Positions 1-11,272 of a stretch of 64,000 nt of DNA are shown here, piece by piece. The notes under the pieces were generated by a model that was not told the DNA's origin, did no database searches, and saw nothing but the letters and a program-made list of their open reading frames with translations. A program made the position numbers and the translations under genes. Position 1 is the stretch's first letter; each line of letters begins with the position of its first letter. Origin of the DNA: Dugong dugon (taxonomy: Eukaryota > Chordata > Mammalia > Sirenia > Dugongidae); contig CM057465.1 in NCBI GenBank assembly GCA_030035585.1, forward strand, positions 30,150,001 to 30,214,000, read 5' to 3'.

Positions 1-986
1 CGTCCCCAGTTTACTCTCTGTTCCAAGATTGCTGTGCCCCCTAGGACGGAAGTGGAACACTTCACACCCAAGGCAATTTCCTGGCTTTGGGGAGGGTATA
101 AACAAATAAAGGAACAGGAAAAAAGAAATAGCCAGCTCTTATAAGTCAGGAACTCAGGGCAGACACTGCCCCTTTGCCTAGGCACAGGCATAATGGGTCC
201 ATGGACTTTGAGTGCCTTTCACGTCTGCCTAGACCTGTGTGGGCCCATTTCAACAGCATAGGCCCTCATTAGCATAGCACAACAGGGTATACACCTGAAG
301 CCTATTTTCAACTGCAATAGCTAAGGGAGAGTGACAGGTTGGTGACATTTGACACTGCTCTGCCCATTAAGCAGGATCCTCACCTATCTACATCAGGGGC
401 CTGAGGACTGGTGGCTCCACCCACGTCACCTAGCCACCTGTGGCAGGGGTCCAAGAATAAGTGGTGCATCCCAGTCCTTACAGCCAACAGCACTGGGTGC
501 CCAAAGTCCAGCTGCAAAACTCACCCACCTATGCACTCTAGGGAACAGGGACACACCTTCCACCTAGGCACTCAGAGGAAGCTGTCAGCCCCCTACGTTG
601 CTCAGTATATAACCCATTACTGCAGTGAGGTACCTGTGCCTGCTCCAATCACCCCTATGTAGCCTTGCCCATCTAGGACTATAGGTGAAAGCCTGCACCA
701 CACACTCAGTGACAGATGACCTAGACAGCTGAGCTGAGTCCACACAAGAAAAGTAAACAGACTCCTGGGCTCACATACCTAGTAACAGCTGTAACCACCT
801 GGTGACAAGACACGAGAGCTTCAAACATGCCAATAATCAAAGTAGCTTACATGACCAGCCTATTTGGGCATATCAAAATAAAAGAAACCAAGAAGCAAAG
901 ACACAGTAAGCAAACATAAAATAAATAAATAACTTACTGATGGCTTGGAGACAACAGTCAATATCAAATCACATAAGAGGCAGACC
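1..986 (+). promoter_or_regulatory. L1 copy A 5' UTR (partial)
   Basis: Sequence upstream of ORF1 that aligns by eye with 26140-27183 of L1 copy B; both share phrases such as TTCAGCAGCATAGG-like text and the block before TATTTGGGCATATCAAAA. L1 5' UTRs carry the internal RNA polymerase II promoter. The short open frames at 349-662 lie in this untranslated region and have no recognisable protein features. Confidence 0.8.
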
Positions 987-1931
987 ATGATGGTTCCAGC
1001 AAATGACCAAAACAAAGAACCAGGAAACCTCCCAGAGGAAGTGGAATTACTAGAGGTAGAATTCAAAAGATTAATATACAGAGCTCCTCAAGTGATCAGG
1101 AATGAGATCATTAAAAATGCAAAACAAGCCAAGGAACATACACACAAAGGAATAGAAGAACTAGGAAAGGATATACAAGAGTAAAACAACAAATTTTACA
1201 GGTTACAAGAATCCATAGAGAGATAGCAAATAGAAATCCAAAAGATTAACAATAAAATTTCATAATTAGACAACTCAATGGAAAGTCATAGGAGCAGAAT
1301 TGAGGCAATGGAAGTCAGAATTAGTGAGGTTGAAGATAAAGCACTTGACACCAACTTATTTGAGGAAAAATCAGATAAAAGGACTAAAAAAATTAAGAAA
1401 CCCTAAGAATTATGTGGGGCTCTATCAAGAGGAATAACCTATGAGTGATTGAAGTACAAGAACAGGAGGGATAATAGAAAATATGGAGAGAATTAAAGAA
1501 AATACAGAGGCAAATTGAAGATTTACTGGCAGAAAACTTCCCAGATATTGTGAAAGACAAGAAGATATGTATCCAAGAAGCTTATCAAACCCCACACAGG
1601 GTAGATCCCAAAAGAAAGTCACCAAGACATATTATAATCAAACTTGCCAAAACCAAAGACAAAAACAGAATTTTAAGAGGGGCTGGGGTAAACGAAAAGT
1701 CATCATCTACAAAGGAGAGTCAATAAGATTAAGTTCTGACTACTCAGCAGAAACCATGCAGGCAAGAAAGCAATAGGATGACATATATAAAGCCTTGAAG
1801 GGAAAAAAAAAAATTACCATCCAAGAATTATATATCCAGCAAAACTGTCTCTCAAATATGATGTTGAAATTAGGGCATTTCCAGATAAACAGAAGTTCAG
1901 GGAATTTGTAAAAACAAAACCAAAATGATAA
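987..1931 (+). pseudogene. L1 ORF1p pseudogene (copy A)
   Basis: Decayed frame for the L1 ORF1 RNA-binding, trimerising protein. The start is set at the tandem ATGs at 987/990 by comparison with copy B. The first stretch (987-1184) stays open and is rich in Glu, Lys and Arg, as expected before the coiled coil. After it the frame shifts repeatedly. The C-terminal RNA-binding part is recognisable at about 1567-1776, with YKGESIRLSSDYSAETMQAR matching the conserved ORF1p C-terminal block. The end is placed at the TGA-TAA pair at 1926-1931; copy B has TAA at the matching place. About 315 codons, a normal ORF1 length. Confidence 0.85.
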
Positions 1932-2395
1932 GAAATATTAAAAGGAGTCCTTTGGTTAGAGAATCAATATTATCAGATAGAAATCCAAGACTAGAACACA
2001 TGACAGAACAATCAGATACCAAATCAGACAGGGAAGTCACAAAAATAAGTCAAAGCTAAAACACTGAAAATAGGGAAACAGACATCAATATGTAAAAGCT
2101 GACAACATTAAAACAAAAGGAGGGACTAAATAGAGTAGTCATAGAACTTTTATATGGAAAGGAAGTTAAGGTGATATCAAGAAATAAAAGATTGGTTTAA
2201 GCTTAGAAAAATAGAGGTGAATTTTAAGGTAACCACAAAGGAAACTAACAAACCTACACATCAAAATAAAAAAGAAGAAAAACATGAAGACTCAGAAAAT
2301 ACAAAATCAATTACAAAGAAAAATATTAAAAGAAACCACATAAAGAAAAACAACTCAGCACAAAAAATTAAGGGGAGGAAAGAAATTGTCAATAC

Positions 2396-2431
<36 letters not shown>

Positions 2432-2439
2432 ACATTAAA
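1932..2439 (+). other. L1 copy A inter-ORF spacer
   Basis: About 500 bp between the ORF1 stop and the ORF2 ATG. It is A-rich. An open frame of 73 codons (2217-2438) runs through it, low in complexity and Lys-rich, and is unlikely to be a protein. It ends in a CA microsatellite directly before ORF2. Copy B has a spacer of the same length (28955-29440), so the spacing belongs to the family. Confidence 0.7.
2397..2427. repeat. (CA)n microsatellite in L1 spacer
   Basis: Nearly pure CA dinucleotide run of about 31 bp just upstream of the ORF2 start of L1 copy A. Copy B has only a short ACACAC at the matching place, so the run expanded in this copy. Confidence 0.95.
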
Positions 2440-5400
2440 ATGACAACACTAAACTCATACCTATCAATAATTACACTGAATGTAAATGGACTCAATCAAC
2501 CACTGAAGAGACAGAGAGTCACAGAATGGATAAAAAACACAATCAGTCTATATGCTGCCTACAACTGACACACCTTAGACTCAAACACAGAAACAAACTA
2601 AAACTCAAAGGATGAAAAAAAAAAAAAAAACAAGCAAATAACAATCAAAAAAGAGGAGGAGTGACAATATTAATCTTGAACAAAATACACTTTAAAGCAA
2701 AACCAACACAAACGATAAGGAAGGACACTATATAATGATTAAAGGATCAATACACCAGGAGGACATAACCATAATAAATATTTACGCACCCAACAACAGG
2801 GTTCCAAAATACATAAAACAAACTCCAACAGCATTGAAAAGAGAAGTAGACAGCTCCACAACAGTAGTAAGACACTTCAATGCACCACTTTCAGTGAAGG
2901 ACAGAATATCTAGAAAGCAGCTCAGTAAAGACACGGAAGATCTAAATGCCACAATCAACCAACTTGATCTAAAAGACATATACAGAACACTCCACCCAAC
3001 AACAGTCAAGTATACTTTCTTTTCCAATGCACATGGAACATTCTCCATAATAGACCACATATTAAGCCACAAAGCAAGCCTTAAGAGAATCTGAAACATT
3101 GAAATATTACAAAGTATCTTTTCTGACCATAAAGCCATAAAAGAAGAAATCAATAACAGAGAAAGAAAGGAGAAAAAATCAAATACATGGAAACTAAACA
3201 ACACCTTGCTCAAAAACTGCTTGGTTATAGAATATATCAAGGATGGAATAAAGAAATTCAGAGAATCAAATAAGAATGAAAACACATCCTACCAGAAACC
3301 TTTGGGAAACAGAAAAGCATTGCTCATAGGTCAGTTTACAGCAATGAATGCACACATTCAAAATTAAGAAAGGACCAAAATCAAAACATTAACCCTACAA
3401 CTTGAACAAATAGAAAGCAGCAAAAGAAGCCCTTGGGCACCAGAAGAAAGGAAATAATAATGATCAGAGCAGAAATAAGTGAAATAGAGAATAGAAAAAC
3501 AATTGAGTCAACAAGACCAAAAGCTAGTTCTTTGAAAAGATCAACAAAATCAATAAACCATTGACTAAACTGACAAAATAAAAACAGGAGAGGAAACAAA
3601 TAACCTTAATAAAAAATGAGATGGGTGATAACACAACAGACCCAACAGAAAATAAAAGAATCATAACAGAATACTATGAAAAATTGTTCTCCAGCAAATT
3701 TAAACACCTACAGGAAATGGACAAATTTCTAGAAACACACTACCTACTTAACTAACACAAACAGAGGTATAACAACTAAATAAACCCATAACAAAAGGAG
3801 AGATTGAAAAGGTAATTAAAAAACTCCCAACAACAAAAAAATCGCTGGCCTTGATGGTTTCACTGGTGAATTCTACCAAACTTTCAGAGAAGAGTTAACA
3901 CCACTACTGCTAAAGGTATTTCAGAGCATAGAAAAGTATGGAATACTCCCAAATTCATTCTATGAAGCCAGCATAACCCTGATACCAAAACCAGGTAAAG
4001 ACACCACAAGAAAACTACAGACCAACTCTCCTCACGAACATAGACTCAAAAATCCTCAACGAAATTCTAGCCAATAGAATTCAACAACATTTCGGAAAAG
4101 TAACACACCATGACCAAGTGTGATTCACACCAGTTATGCAGGGATGGTTCAACATTAGAAAAATAATCAATGTAATCCATCATATAATGAAACAAAAGAT
4201 AAGAACCACATGATCTTATCAATTGATACAGAAAAGGCATTTGACAAAGTCCAACACTCATTCATGATAAAAACTCTCAGCAAAATAGGAATAGAAGGGA
4301 AATTTATCAACATAATTAAGGGTGTTTATACAAAGCTAACGGCCAACATCATCCTAAATGGAGAGAGTCTGAAAGTATTCCTCTTGAGAACAGGAACCAG
4401 ACGAGGATGCCCCTTATCACCACTGTTATTCAACACTGGGATGGTGATCCTAGCCAGAGAAATAAGGCAAGAAAAAGAAATAAAGGATGTCCAAATTTGT
4501 AAGGAAGAAGTAAAAGTATCTCTATTTGCAGATGATGTGATCTTATACACAGAAAACCCCAAAGAATCCACAAAAAAACTACTCGAACTAATAGAAGATT
4601 AACGAAGTATCAGGGTATAAGATAAACATACAAAAATCAGTTGAATTCCTTTACACCAACAAAGAGAATTTTGAAGAGGAAATCACCAAATCAATACCAT
4701 TTACAGTAGCCCCCAAGAAGATAAAATACTTAGGAATAAATCTAACCAGAGATGTAAAATACCTATACAATGAAAACTACAAGACATAACCACAAGAAAC
4801 CAAAAGAGATCTGCATAAGTGGAAAAACATACCTTGCTCATGGATGTAAGACTCAACATTGTGAAAATGTCAATTCTACCCAAAGCAATCTACAGATACA
4901 ATGCAACCCTGATTCAAATTCCAACAACATTTTTTTAATGAGATGGAGAAACAAATCACCAACTTCATATGGAAAGGGAAGAGACCGTGGATAAGTAAAG
5001 CATTACTCAAGAAGAACAAAGTGGGAGGCCTCACACTACCTGATTTTAGAACCTATTATACTGCCACAGTAGTCAAAACAGCTTGATACTGGTACAACAG
5101 CATATACATAGACCAATGGAACAGAATTGAGAATCCAGATGTAAATTCATTCACCTATGAACAACCAATATTTGAAAAAAGGGCAAAATTCGTTAAATGG
5201 GGGAAAAAAAGTGTCTTTAACAAATGGTGCTTACATAACTGGTTGTTGTTGTTGTTAACTACCCTCAAGTCAGTTCCCACTCATAGCGACCCTATGTACA
5301 ACAGAATGAAACACTGCCTGGTCCTGTGCCATCCTCACAATTCTCGTTGTGCTTAAGCCCATTCTTGCAGCCACTATGTCAATCCATCTCTTTGAGGGTC

Positions 5401-6647
5401 TTCTTCTCTTTTGCTGACCCTCTACTTTGCCAAGCATGATATCCTTCTCCAGGGACTGATCCTTCCTGACAACATGCCCTGTGTATGTGAAACATAGTGT
5501 CAGCATCCTTGCTTCTAAGGAGCGTTCCAGTCATACTTCTTCCAAGATAGATCTGTCCATTCTTTTGGCATTCCATCATATATTCAATATTCTTCTCCAA
5601 TACCACAATTCAAAGGCATAAATTCTTCTTCTGTCTTTCTTATTTATAGTCTAGCTGGACGCATAATTGGATATCTATCTGCAAAAAAATGAAACAAAGA
5701 AGATATCACATCATATACAAAACTAACTGAAAATGGATCAAAGACTGAAATATAAAATCTAAAATGATAAAGATCATGGAAGGAAAAATAGGGACAATGC
5801 TAGAAGCCATAATACATGGCATAAACAGAATATAAACCATAACTAATTATACACAAACACCAGAAGAGAAACTAGATAACTGAGAGATTCTAAAAATCAA
5901 ACTCATATGCTCACCAAAAAATTTCACCAAAAGAGTAAAAAGACAACCTACAGACTGGGAAAAAAATTCGGTTATGACATAACCGATAAGGGTCTAATCT
6001 CTAAAACCTACAAGATACTGCAACACCACAACAACAAAAAGACAAATAACCCAATTAAAAAGTGGACAAAGGATTTGAACAGACACTTCACCAAAGAAGA
6101 CGTGGCTAACAGATACATGAGGAAATGCTCAGGATCATTAGCCATTAGAGAAATGCAAATCAAAACTACAAAGAGATACCATCTCACCCCAACAAGGCTA
6201 ACACAAAATAATAAATGTTGGCAAGGTTGTGGAGAGACTGGAACACTTATGCATTGCTGGTGGGAATGTAAAATAGTGTAACCACTTTGGAAATCAATCT
6301 GATGCCTCCTTAAAAAGATAGAAATAGAAGTGCCATATGATCCAGCAATCCACTGCTTGGAATGTATCCTAGAGAAATAAGAGCTATCACACGAATAGAA
6401 GTGCACATCCATGTTCATTGCAGCACTGTTCACAATAGCAAGAAGATGGAAACAACCTAGGTACCCCTCAGCAGAAGAATGGATAAACAAATTATGGTAC
6501 ATACACACAATGAAATACTATGCAATGATAAAGAACAATGATGAATCCATGAAACAGCTCATGACATGGATGAATCTGGAAGGTATTATACTGAGTGAAA
6601 TTAGTCAGTTACAAAAGGGCAAATATTGTATGACACCACTAGTATGA
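2440..6647 (+). pseudogene. L1 ORF2p pseudogene (endonuclease/reverse transcriptase), copy A
   Basis: Decayed frame for the L1 ORF2 protein, which nicks target DNA and reverse-transcribes L1 RNA onto it. The start ATG at 2440 opens the APE-like endonuclease (SYLSIITLNVNGLN at its N-terminus). The endonuclease C-terminus is at 2735-3094, with an IDHIL motif holding the catalytic His. The reverse transcriptase lies at about 3800-4600: motif A reads [12 protein letters not shown] and the active site reads FADD (about 4528). The C-terminal Cys-rich motif [18 protein letters not shown] (CX3CX7HX4C) is at about 6217-6270, and the frame ends at TGA 6645-6647. Removing the RTE insert and one TSD copy leaves about 1,260 codons, a normal length. 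Multiple stops and frameshifts inactivate it. Confidence 0.9.
5243..5661 (-). mobile_element. RTE/BovB-clade LINE 3' fragment inside L1 copy A
   Basis: Read on the plus strand, the insert starts with the reverse complement of the RTE 3' tail (TTGTTGTTGTTGTTAACTACC) and continues into RTE 3' coding sequence. About 420 bp of the element's 3' end remain, so it is strongly 5'-truncated. The L1 text resumes at 5662. CATAACTGG (5234-5242) before it and CATAATTGG (5662-5670) after it form a 9-bp TSD with one mismatch. This RTE therefore inserted after L1 copy A. Confidence 0.9.
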
Positions 6648-7649
6648 GAACTCAAGAAAAGGTTCAACACAGAAGAAAACATTCTTTGATGGTTATGAGA
6701 GTGGGGAGGAAAGGAAAGGGGAACTCACTAACTAGGTAGTAGATGAGAATCATCTTAGGTAAATGAAAGGACAACACACAATATAGGGGAAGTCAGCACA
6801 ACTGGGCTAAACCAAAGGCTAAGAAGTGTCTTGAACACAACCAAACACTTCAAGGGACAGAGTCGCTGGGGCTAGAGTCTAGGGACCTTTGTTTCAGGGG
6901 ACATCTAGGTCAACTGGCATAACAAAGTTTATTAAGAAAATGTTCTGCATCCCACTTTGGTAAGTGGCGTCTGGGGTCTTCAAAGCTAGCAAGTGGCCAT
7001 CTAAGATGTATCAGTTGGTCCCAACCCACCTGGAGCAAAGGAGAATGAAGAACACCAAAGACACAAGGAAAATAGTAGCCCAAGAGACAAAAGGGCCACA
7101 TAAACTGGAGACTCCATCAGCCTGAAACCAGAAGTACTAGATGGTGCTTGTCTAGCCCCAGTGATGACCCTGACAGGGAACACAACAGAAAGTTCCAGAT
7201 GGAGCTGGAGAAAAGTGTGGAGCAGAACTCAAATTCTAGTAAAACGACCAGACTTAATGGTCTGACTGATACTTGAGGAACCCTGGAAGCCGTGGCCCCC
7301 AAATGCTCTGTTAACCCATAACTAAAACTATTCCCGAAGTCCACTCTTCAGACAAAGATTAGAGTGGACTATAAAACATAAAACAGTACTCATAAAGAGT
7401 GTGCTCCTTAGTTCAAGTACATACAGGAGACCAAATGGGCAGCTGCTGTCCGGAGGGAGGATGAGAAGGTAGGAAGAGACAGGAGCTGGTTGGACGGATG
7501 CAGGAAACCCAGGGTGGAAAGAAGGAGTGTGCTGTCGCATTATAGGGATTGCAACTAGTGTCACATAATAATATATGTATAAATTTTTGTATGAGAACTT
7601 AACTTTAGCTGTGAACTTTCACCTAAAGCACAATTTAAAAAAAAAAAAA
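6648..7649 (+). other. L1 copy A 3' UTR and A-tail
   Basis: Non-coding 3' part of the L1, about 1 kb long. A purine-rich, G-rich tract at 6699-6722 matches the polypurine tract typical of mammalian L1 3' UTRs. It aligns by eye over its length with 33185-34141 of copy B and with the minus-strand tail at 39016-40020. Open frames on the minus strand here are antisense noise. Confidence 0.85.
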
Positions 7650-7651
7650 TT

Positions 7652-8046
7652 AGAGAAATTTCTTCAGTTGGAGTGAGAGACACAGGGCAGAACAGAAGTC
7701 AGAGAGATCTGAAGCATGAGAAGCCATAGATCTGTCATTGCTGCCTTTAAAGATAGAGGCGGCAACATGAAAAGGAATGCAGAAGGTGTAAGGATACAGA
7801 CTCTAAAATGACAATCTTCAAAGAAACAAAACTTCAGTCCTACTGACACATGGAACTGAATTCTGCCAACAACCTGAATCAACCTGAAAGGAGCTTCTGT
7901 CCCAAAGCCTTCAGGTAAGATTCTAGGCAAGCAGAAAGAACCTTGACTATCCTTCTTATCTACAGAACTTTGCAATAATAATTTATTTTGTTTTAAGCTG
8001 CTAAATGTCTGGTAATTTGGTTCAGTAACAAGGAAAAACTAATATA
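7652..8046 (+). mobile_element. MaLR-type LTR, 3' part
   Basis: Resembles the 3' two thirds of an MLT1/MST-type LTR (ERVL-MaLR group): blocks equivalent to GAAGGAAGCTTC-type text, TTTTAAGCTGCTAAATGTCTGGTAATTTG, and the closing AACTAATATAGC. The text is laid out like the LTR at 53479-54008, which ends GGAAACTAATACA. The 5' part is missing where L1 copy A ends. Subfamily not assigned. Confidence 0.65.
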
Positions 8047-8079
8047 GCTCATAATTCAAATGTAATGATGAAGATGTCA

Positions 8080-8640
8080 AAATCTCTCCCATTCGAAGTC
8101 AGTCTCCATCGTTACAAAGGTATCAGCTTCCAGTGGAGCAGATTTGTGATTAAGCTTACACTAGTTTGTGAAGTGGAGACTGATGGCATTAATTAAGCCA
8201 ATTTTTCACCCCTTCCTCTATTCATCCCTTCCTCTTTGCCTTGTGAGTATGAAATTTTTTGTCACTAAAAAGGTGAAATCAATTTCCTTTCCCATTGAGT
8301 TCAGGCTTAGCTATGTGATTTATTTAGCCATTGAAAGGAGGCAGAAGTGAAGATGTGGCGAGCCATAAAGGAAGGCTTGCTGTTTCTTTGCTTCTTCCTG
8401 TGTCTCTGACATCACCATTAAAATGTGCCCAGGCTAAACTGATACATAAGAGAAAGAAAGAAAAAAAAAAAAAAAAAAAACAAGTGGAGTAGATCAAGCT
8501 GTCCCAGATAAGGCCAGTCTAGCTTAGTTTATAGCCAGCCACCCCTTAGCATGTAAGTGAATCCAGCCAAGATCAGCAAAGACGCCTAGATGCCCATCTC
8601 ATTGGAATGAGCATTAGTCAATTGTTTTTATGTGTCACTA
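8080..8640 (+). mobile_element. Second MaLR/MLT1-like LTR remnant
   Basis: Degenerate sequence that follows the layout of MLT1 LTRs: a TTCAGGCTTAGCTATGTGATTT block at about 8300, GGCAGAAGTGAAGATGTGG at 8340-8358, and GAATCCAGCCAAGATCAGCA at about 8561. A pure A-run (about 8461-8481) interrupts it and may mark a later insertion or a local expansion. Boundaries are approximate. Confidence 0.5.
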
Positions 8641-8651
8641 TGATTTTGTGG

Positions 8652-8804
8652 AGCTCTGGAGGTGCAGTAGTTAAGAGTAATGGCTGATAACTAAAAGATC
8701 AGCATTTCAAATCCACCAGCTGCTCCTTAGAAACCTTATAGGTCAGTTCTACTCCATCCTATAGAGCCGCTATGATTTGGAAGCAACTCGATGGCAACGG
8801 CTTT
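8652..8804 (+). mobile_element. AFROSINE, short form, with 15-bp TSD
   Basis: tRNA-derived afrotherian SINE. The head reads AGCTCTGGAGGTGCAGTAGTTAAG, the B-box region is TTTCAAATCCACCAG, and the body ends near CGATGGCAACGG. ACTATGATTTTGTGG (8637-8651) and ACTATGATTCTGTGG (8805-8819) form a 15-bp TSD with one mismatch, which fixes both ends. Confidence 0.92.
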
Positions 8805-8883
8805 ACTATGATTCTGTGGTCACTTACTATGCAGCATTATCAGGCAATAGGTAATAGACACAGTGTGATTATTTACATAAATC

Positions 8884-9040
8884 TATCTTTCCTATTAGAT
8901 GGTAAGCTCCATGAAAGTGATGTTAATAGCTCTATTTGCTCACTATTTTATTTTCTGGGTCTAACATTAACTTGATGTTGATGTTAGACCTGTCACATGG
9001 TTGATTTTTAATGTGAATTTGTTGAATTTAAATAAATTTC
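8884..9040 (+). mobile_element. L2 LINE 3' end
   Basis: Ancient L2 tail: TTAGATGGTAAGCTCCATGA at about 8896 is the well-known L2 3'-end block, and it closes with TTTGTTGAATTTAAATAAAT. Truncated and diverged. Confidence 0.7.
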
Positions 9041-9162
9041 TTTTGATCTTTACAATTGAGTGAAATAGTCATAGTAAGTTAGCAATTGCTATTATTTTCA
9101 AGTTTATACTGTGCAACATAGATGCAGAAAGGCTATTTGACTTGTCCAGTTTCATTCTCTTC

Positions 9163-11272
9163 CATGCATCTGTCCATTTGTCATACTGTGTGGCTTGCAT
9201 GTTGCTGTGATGCGGGAAGCTATGCCACCAGTATTCAGATACCAGTAGGGTCACCCATGGTGAACAGGTTTCATCTGAACTTCTAGACTAAGACAGACGA
9301 GGAAGAAGTAGCTTGTGGTCTACTTCTGAAAAGAATTAGCCAGTGAAAATCTTATGAATAACAGCGGAACATGGTCTGATATAGTGCCGGAAGATGATCC
9401 CCTCAGGTTGGAAGGCACTCAAAATACCACTGGGGAAGATCTGCCTCCTCAAAGTGGAGTCAACCTTAATGATGTGGATAGAGTCAAGCTTTTGGGACCT
9501 TCATCTGCTGATGTGGCATGACTAAAAATGAGAAGAAACAGCTGCAATCATCCACTAATAATTGGAACATGGAATGTAGAAAGTATGAATCTAGGAAAAT
9601 CGGAAATAGTGAAAAATGAAATAGAATGCATAAACATCAATATCCTAGGCATTAATGAGCTGAAATGGGTTGGTATTGGCCAATTTAAATCCCAAAATCA
9701 TTTAGTCTGCTATGCCACGAATGACGTTCAACCATTTCAGAAGGTAGCATATGATCAGGAATCGATGATACTAAAGGAAGAGGCCCAAGTTTCACTGACG
9801 GCAGTGGCAAAAAAAGTTCAAGGAATTGATGGAATACCAATTGAGATGTTTCAACAAATGGATGCAGCACTGGAGGTGCTCACTCATCTATGCCAAGAAA
9901 TTTGGATGACAGCTACCTGGCCAACTGACTGGAAGAGATCCTTATTTATGCCTATTCCAAAGAAAGGTGATCCAACTGAATACGGAAATTATCGAACAAT
10001 ATTAATATCATATGCAAGTAAAATTTTCCTAAAGATCCTTCAAAAGCAAATGCAGCAGTACATTGACAAGGAACTGTCAGATATTCAAGCCAGATTCAGA
10101 AGAGGATGTGGAATGGGGGATATCATAGCTGATGTTAGATGGATCCTGGCTGAAAGCAGAGTATATCAGAAAGATGTTTGTCTATGTTTTATTGACTATG
10201 CAAAGACATTCGATTACGTGGATCACAACACATTACGGATAACATTGGGAAGAATGGGAATCCCAGAACACTTAATTATGCTCATGAGGACCCTGTGCAT
10301 AGATCAAGAGGCAGTCATTGGAACAGAACAAGGGGTTTAAAGTCAGAAAAGATGTGCATCAGGTTGTACCCTTTCACCGTACTTATTCAATCTGTATGAT
10401 AAGCAAATAATCCAAGAAGATGGACTATATGAAGAAGAACTGGGTGTGGGAATTGGAGGAAGACTTATTAACAACCTACATTATGCAGATGACACAACTT
10501 TGCTTGCTGAAAGTGAAGAGAAATTGGAACATTTAGTGATGAAGATCAAAGATTACAGCCTTCAGTTTGGGTTACACCTCAACATAAAGAAAACAAAATC
10601 CTCATAACTGGACCAGTAAAGCAACATCATAAAAAATGGAGAAAATATTGAAGTTATCAAGGATTTTATTTTACTTGGATCCACAATCAATGCCCATGGA
10701 AGCAGCAGTCAGGAAATGAAATGATGCCTTGCATCGGGCAAATCTGCTGCAAAAGACCTCTTTAAAGTGTTAAAAAGCAAATATGTTACCTTGAAGACTA
10801 AGGTATTCCTGACCCATGCCATTGTGTTATTTTCAATTGCTTCATATGTGTGCGAAAGCTGGACAATGAATGAGGAAGACTGAAGAAGAATTGATGCTTT
10901 TGAATTACCATAGTGGCAAAGAATATTGAATATACCATGCACTGCCAAAAGAACGAACAAATTTGTCTTGGAAGAAATATAACTAGAATGCTCCTTAGAA
11001 GCAAGGATGGTGAGACTATATCTCACATACTTTGGGCATGTTATCAGGAGGAATGAGTCCCTCGGGAAGCACATCATGCTTGGTAAAATAGAGGGTCAGC
11101 AAAAAAAGAGGAAGACCATCAAAGAGATGGATTGACACAGTGGCTGCAACAATGGGCTCAAGTATTACAAAGATCATGAGGATGGCACGGACGGTGCAGT
11201 GTTTCATTCTGTTGTACGTAAGGTTGCTGGTAGTTGGAACCTACTGGACGGCACCTAATAAAAATAACAATA
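9163..11272 (+). mobile_element. RTE/BovB-clade LINE copy A, internally deleted
   Basis: Sense RTE with a recognisable 5' UTR (from CATGCATCTGTCCATTTG at 9164) and a 3' end at GGCACCTAATAAAAATAACAA. The middle is missing: at about 9727 the endonuclease-coding text jumps straight to the linker before the reverse transcriptase (TTCAACCATTTCAGAAGG). About 2.1 kb remain, against about 3.2 kb in the near-complete copy at 18181-21339. Frames are broken downstream of 10340. No secure TSD seen. Confidence 0.88.
9528..10340 (+). pseudogene. RTE ORF fragment: endonuclease N-terminus joined to reverse transcriptase
   Basis: Open for 270 codons. Residues 1-65 match the start of the APE-like endonuclease (IIGTWNVESMN, then ILGINELKW). 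At about residue 66 the internal deletion joins this to the pre-RT linker (QEVAYDQE-like text), followed by RT residues from about 90: PIPKKGDP, then motif A as CFIDYAKTFDYVDH. The frame stops at 10338-10340 before the active site; the YADD box survives further on in a shifted frame (HYADDTTLLAESEE, about 10480-10520). The protein lacks most of the nuclease and the RT catalytic box, so it cannot act in transposition. Confidence 0.85.

Larger units (their letters stand above)
1..7649 (+). mobile_element. L1 LINE copy A, enters from left edge
   Basis: Long L1 retrotransposon in sense orientation. Order: part of the 5' UTR (1-986), ORF1 (987-1931), a ~500-bp inter-ORF spacer with a CA repeat, ORF2 (2440-6647), and a ~1 kb 3' UTR ending in an A-run at 7636-7649. 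The first ~500 bp of the 5' UTR lie outside the window, judged by alignment by eye with L1 copy B (25789-34141). Both ORFs carry many stops and frameshifts, so the copy is dead. An RTE fragment is inserted in ORF2 at 5243-5661. The A-tail abuts a MaLR-type LTR remnant, so the L1 probably landed in older LTR sequence. Confidence 0.93.

Noticed and set aside
2397-2427. CA repeat as a possible regulatory or CRISPR-like repeat
   Set aside because: Simple dinucleotide microsatellite. No spaced direct repeats of CRISPR type anywhere in the window.
2782-3285. 167-codon minus-strand open frame
   Set aside because: Lies antisense to L1 ORF2 endonuclease sequence; the Phe/Ser/Leu-rich product is the usual shadow of an A-rich coding strand.
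6008-6508. 166-codon minus-strand open frame
   Set aside because: Antisense to the L1 ORF2 C-terminus; similar shadows occur at matching places in the other L1 copies.
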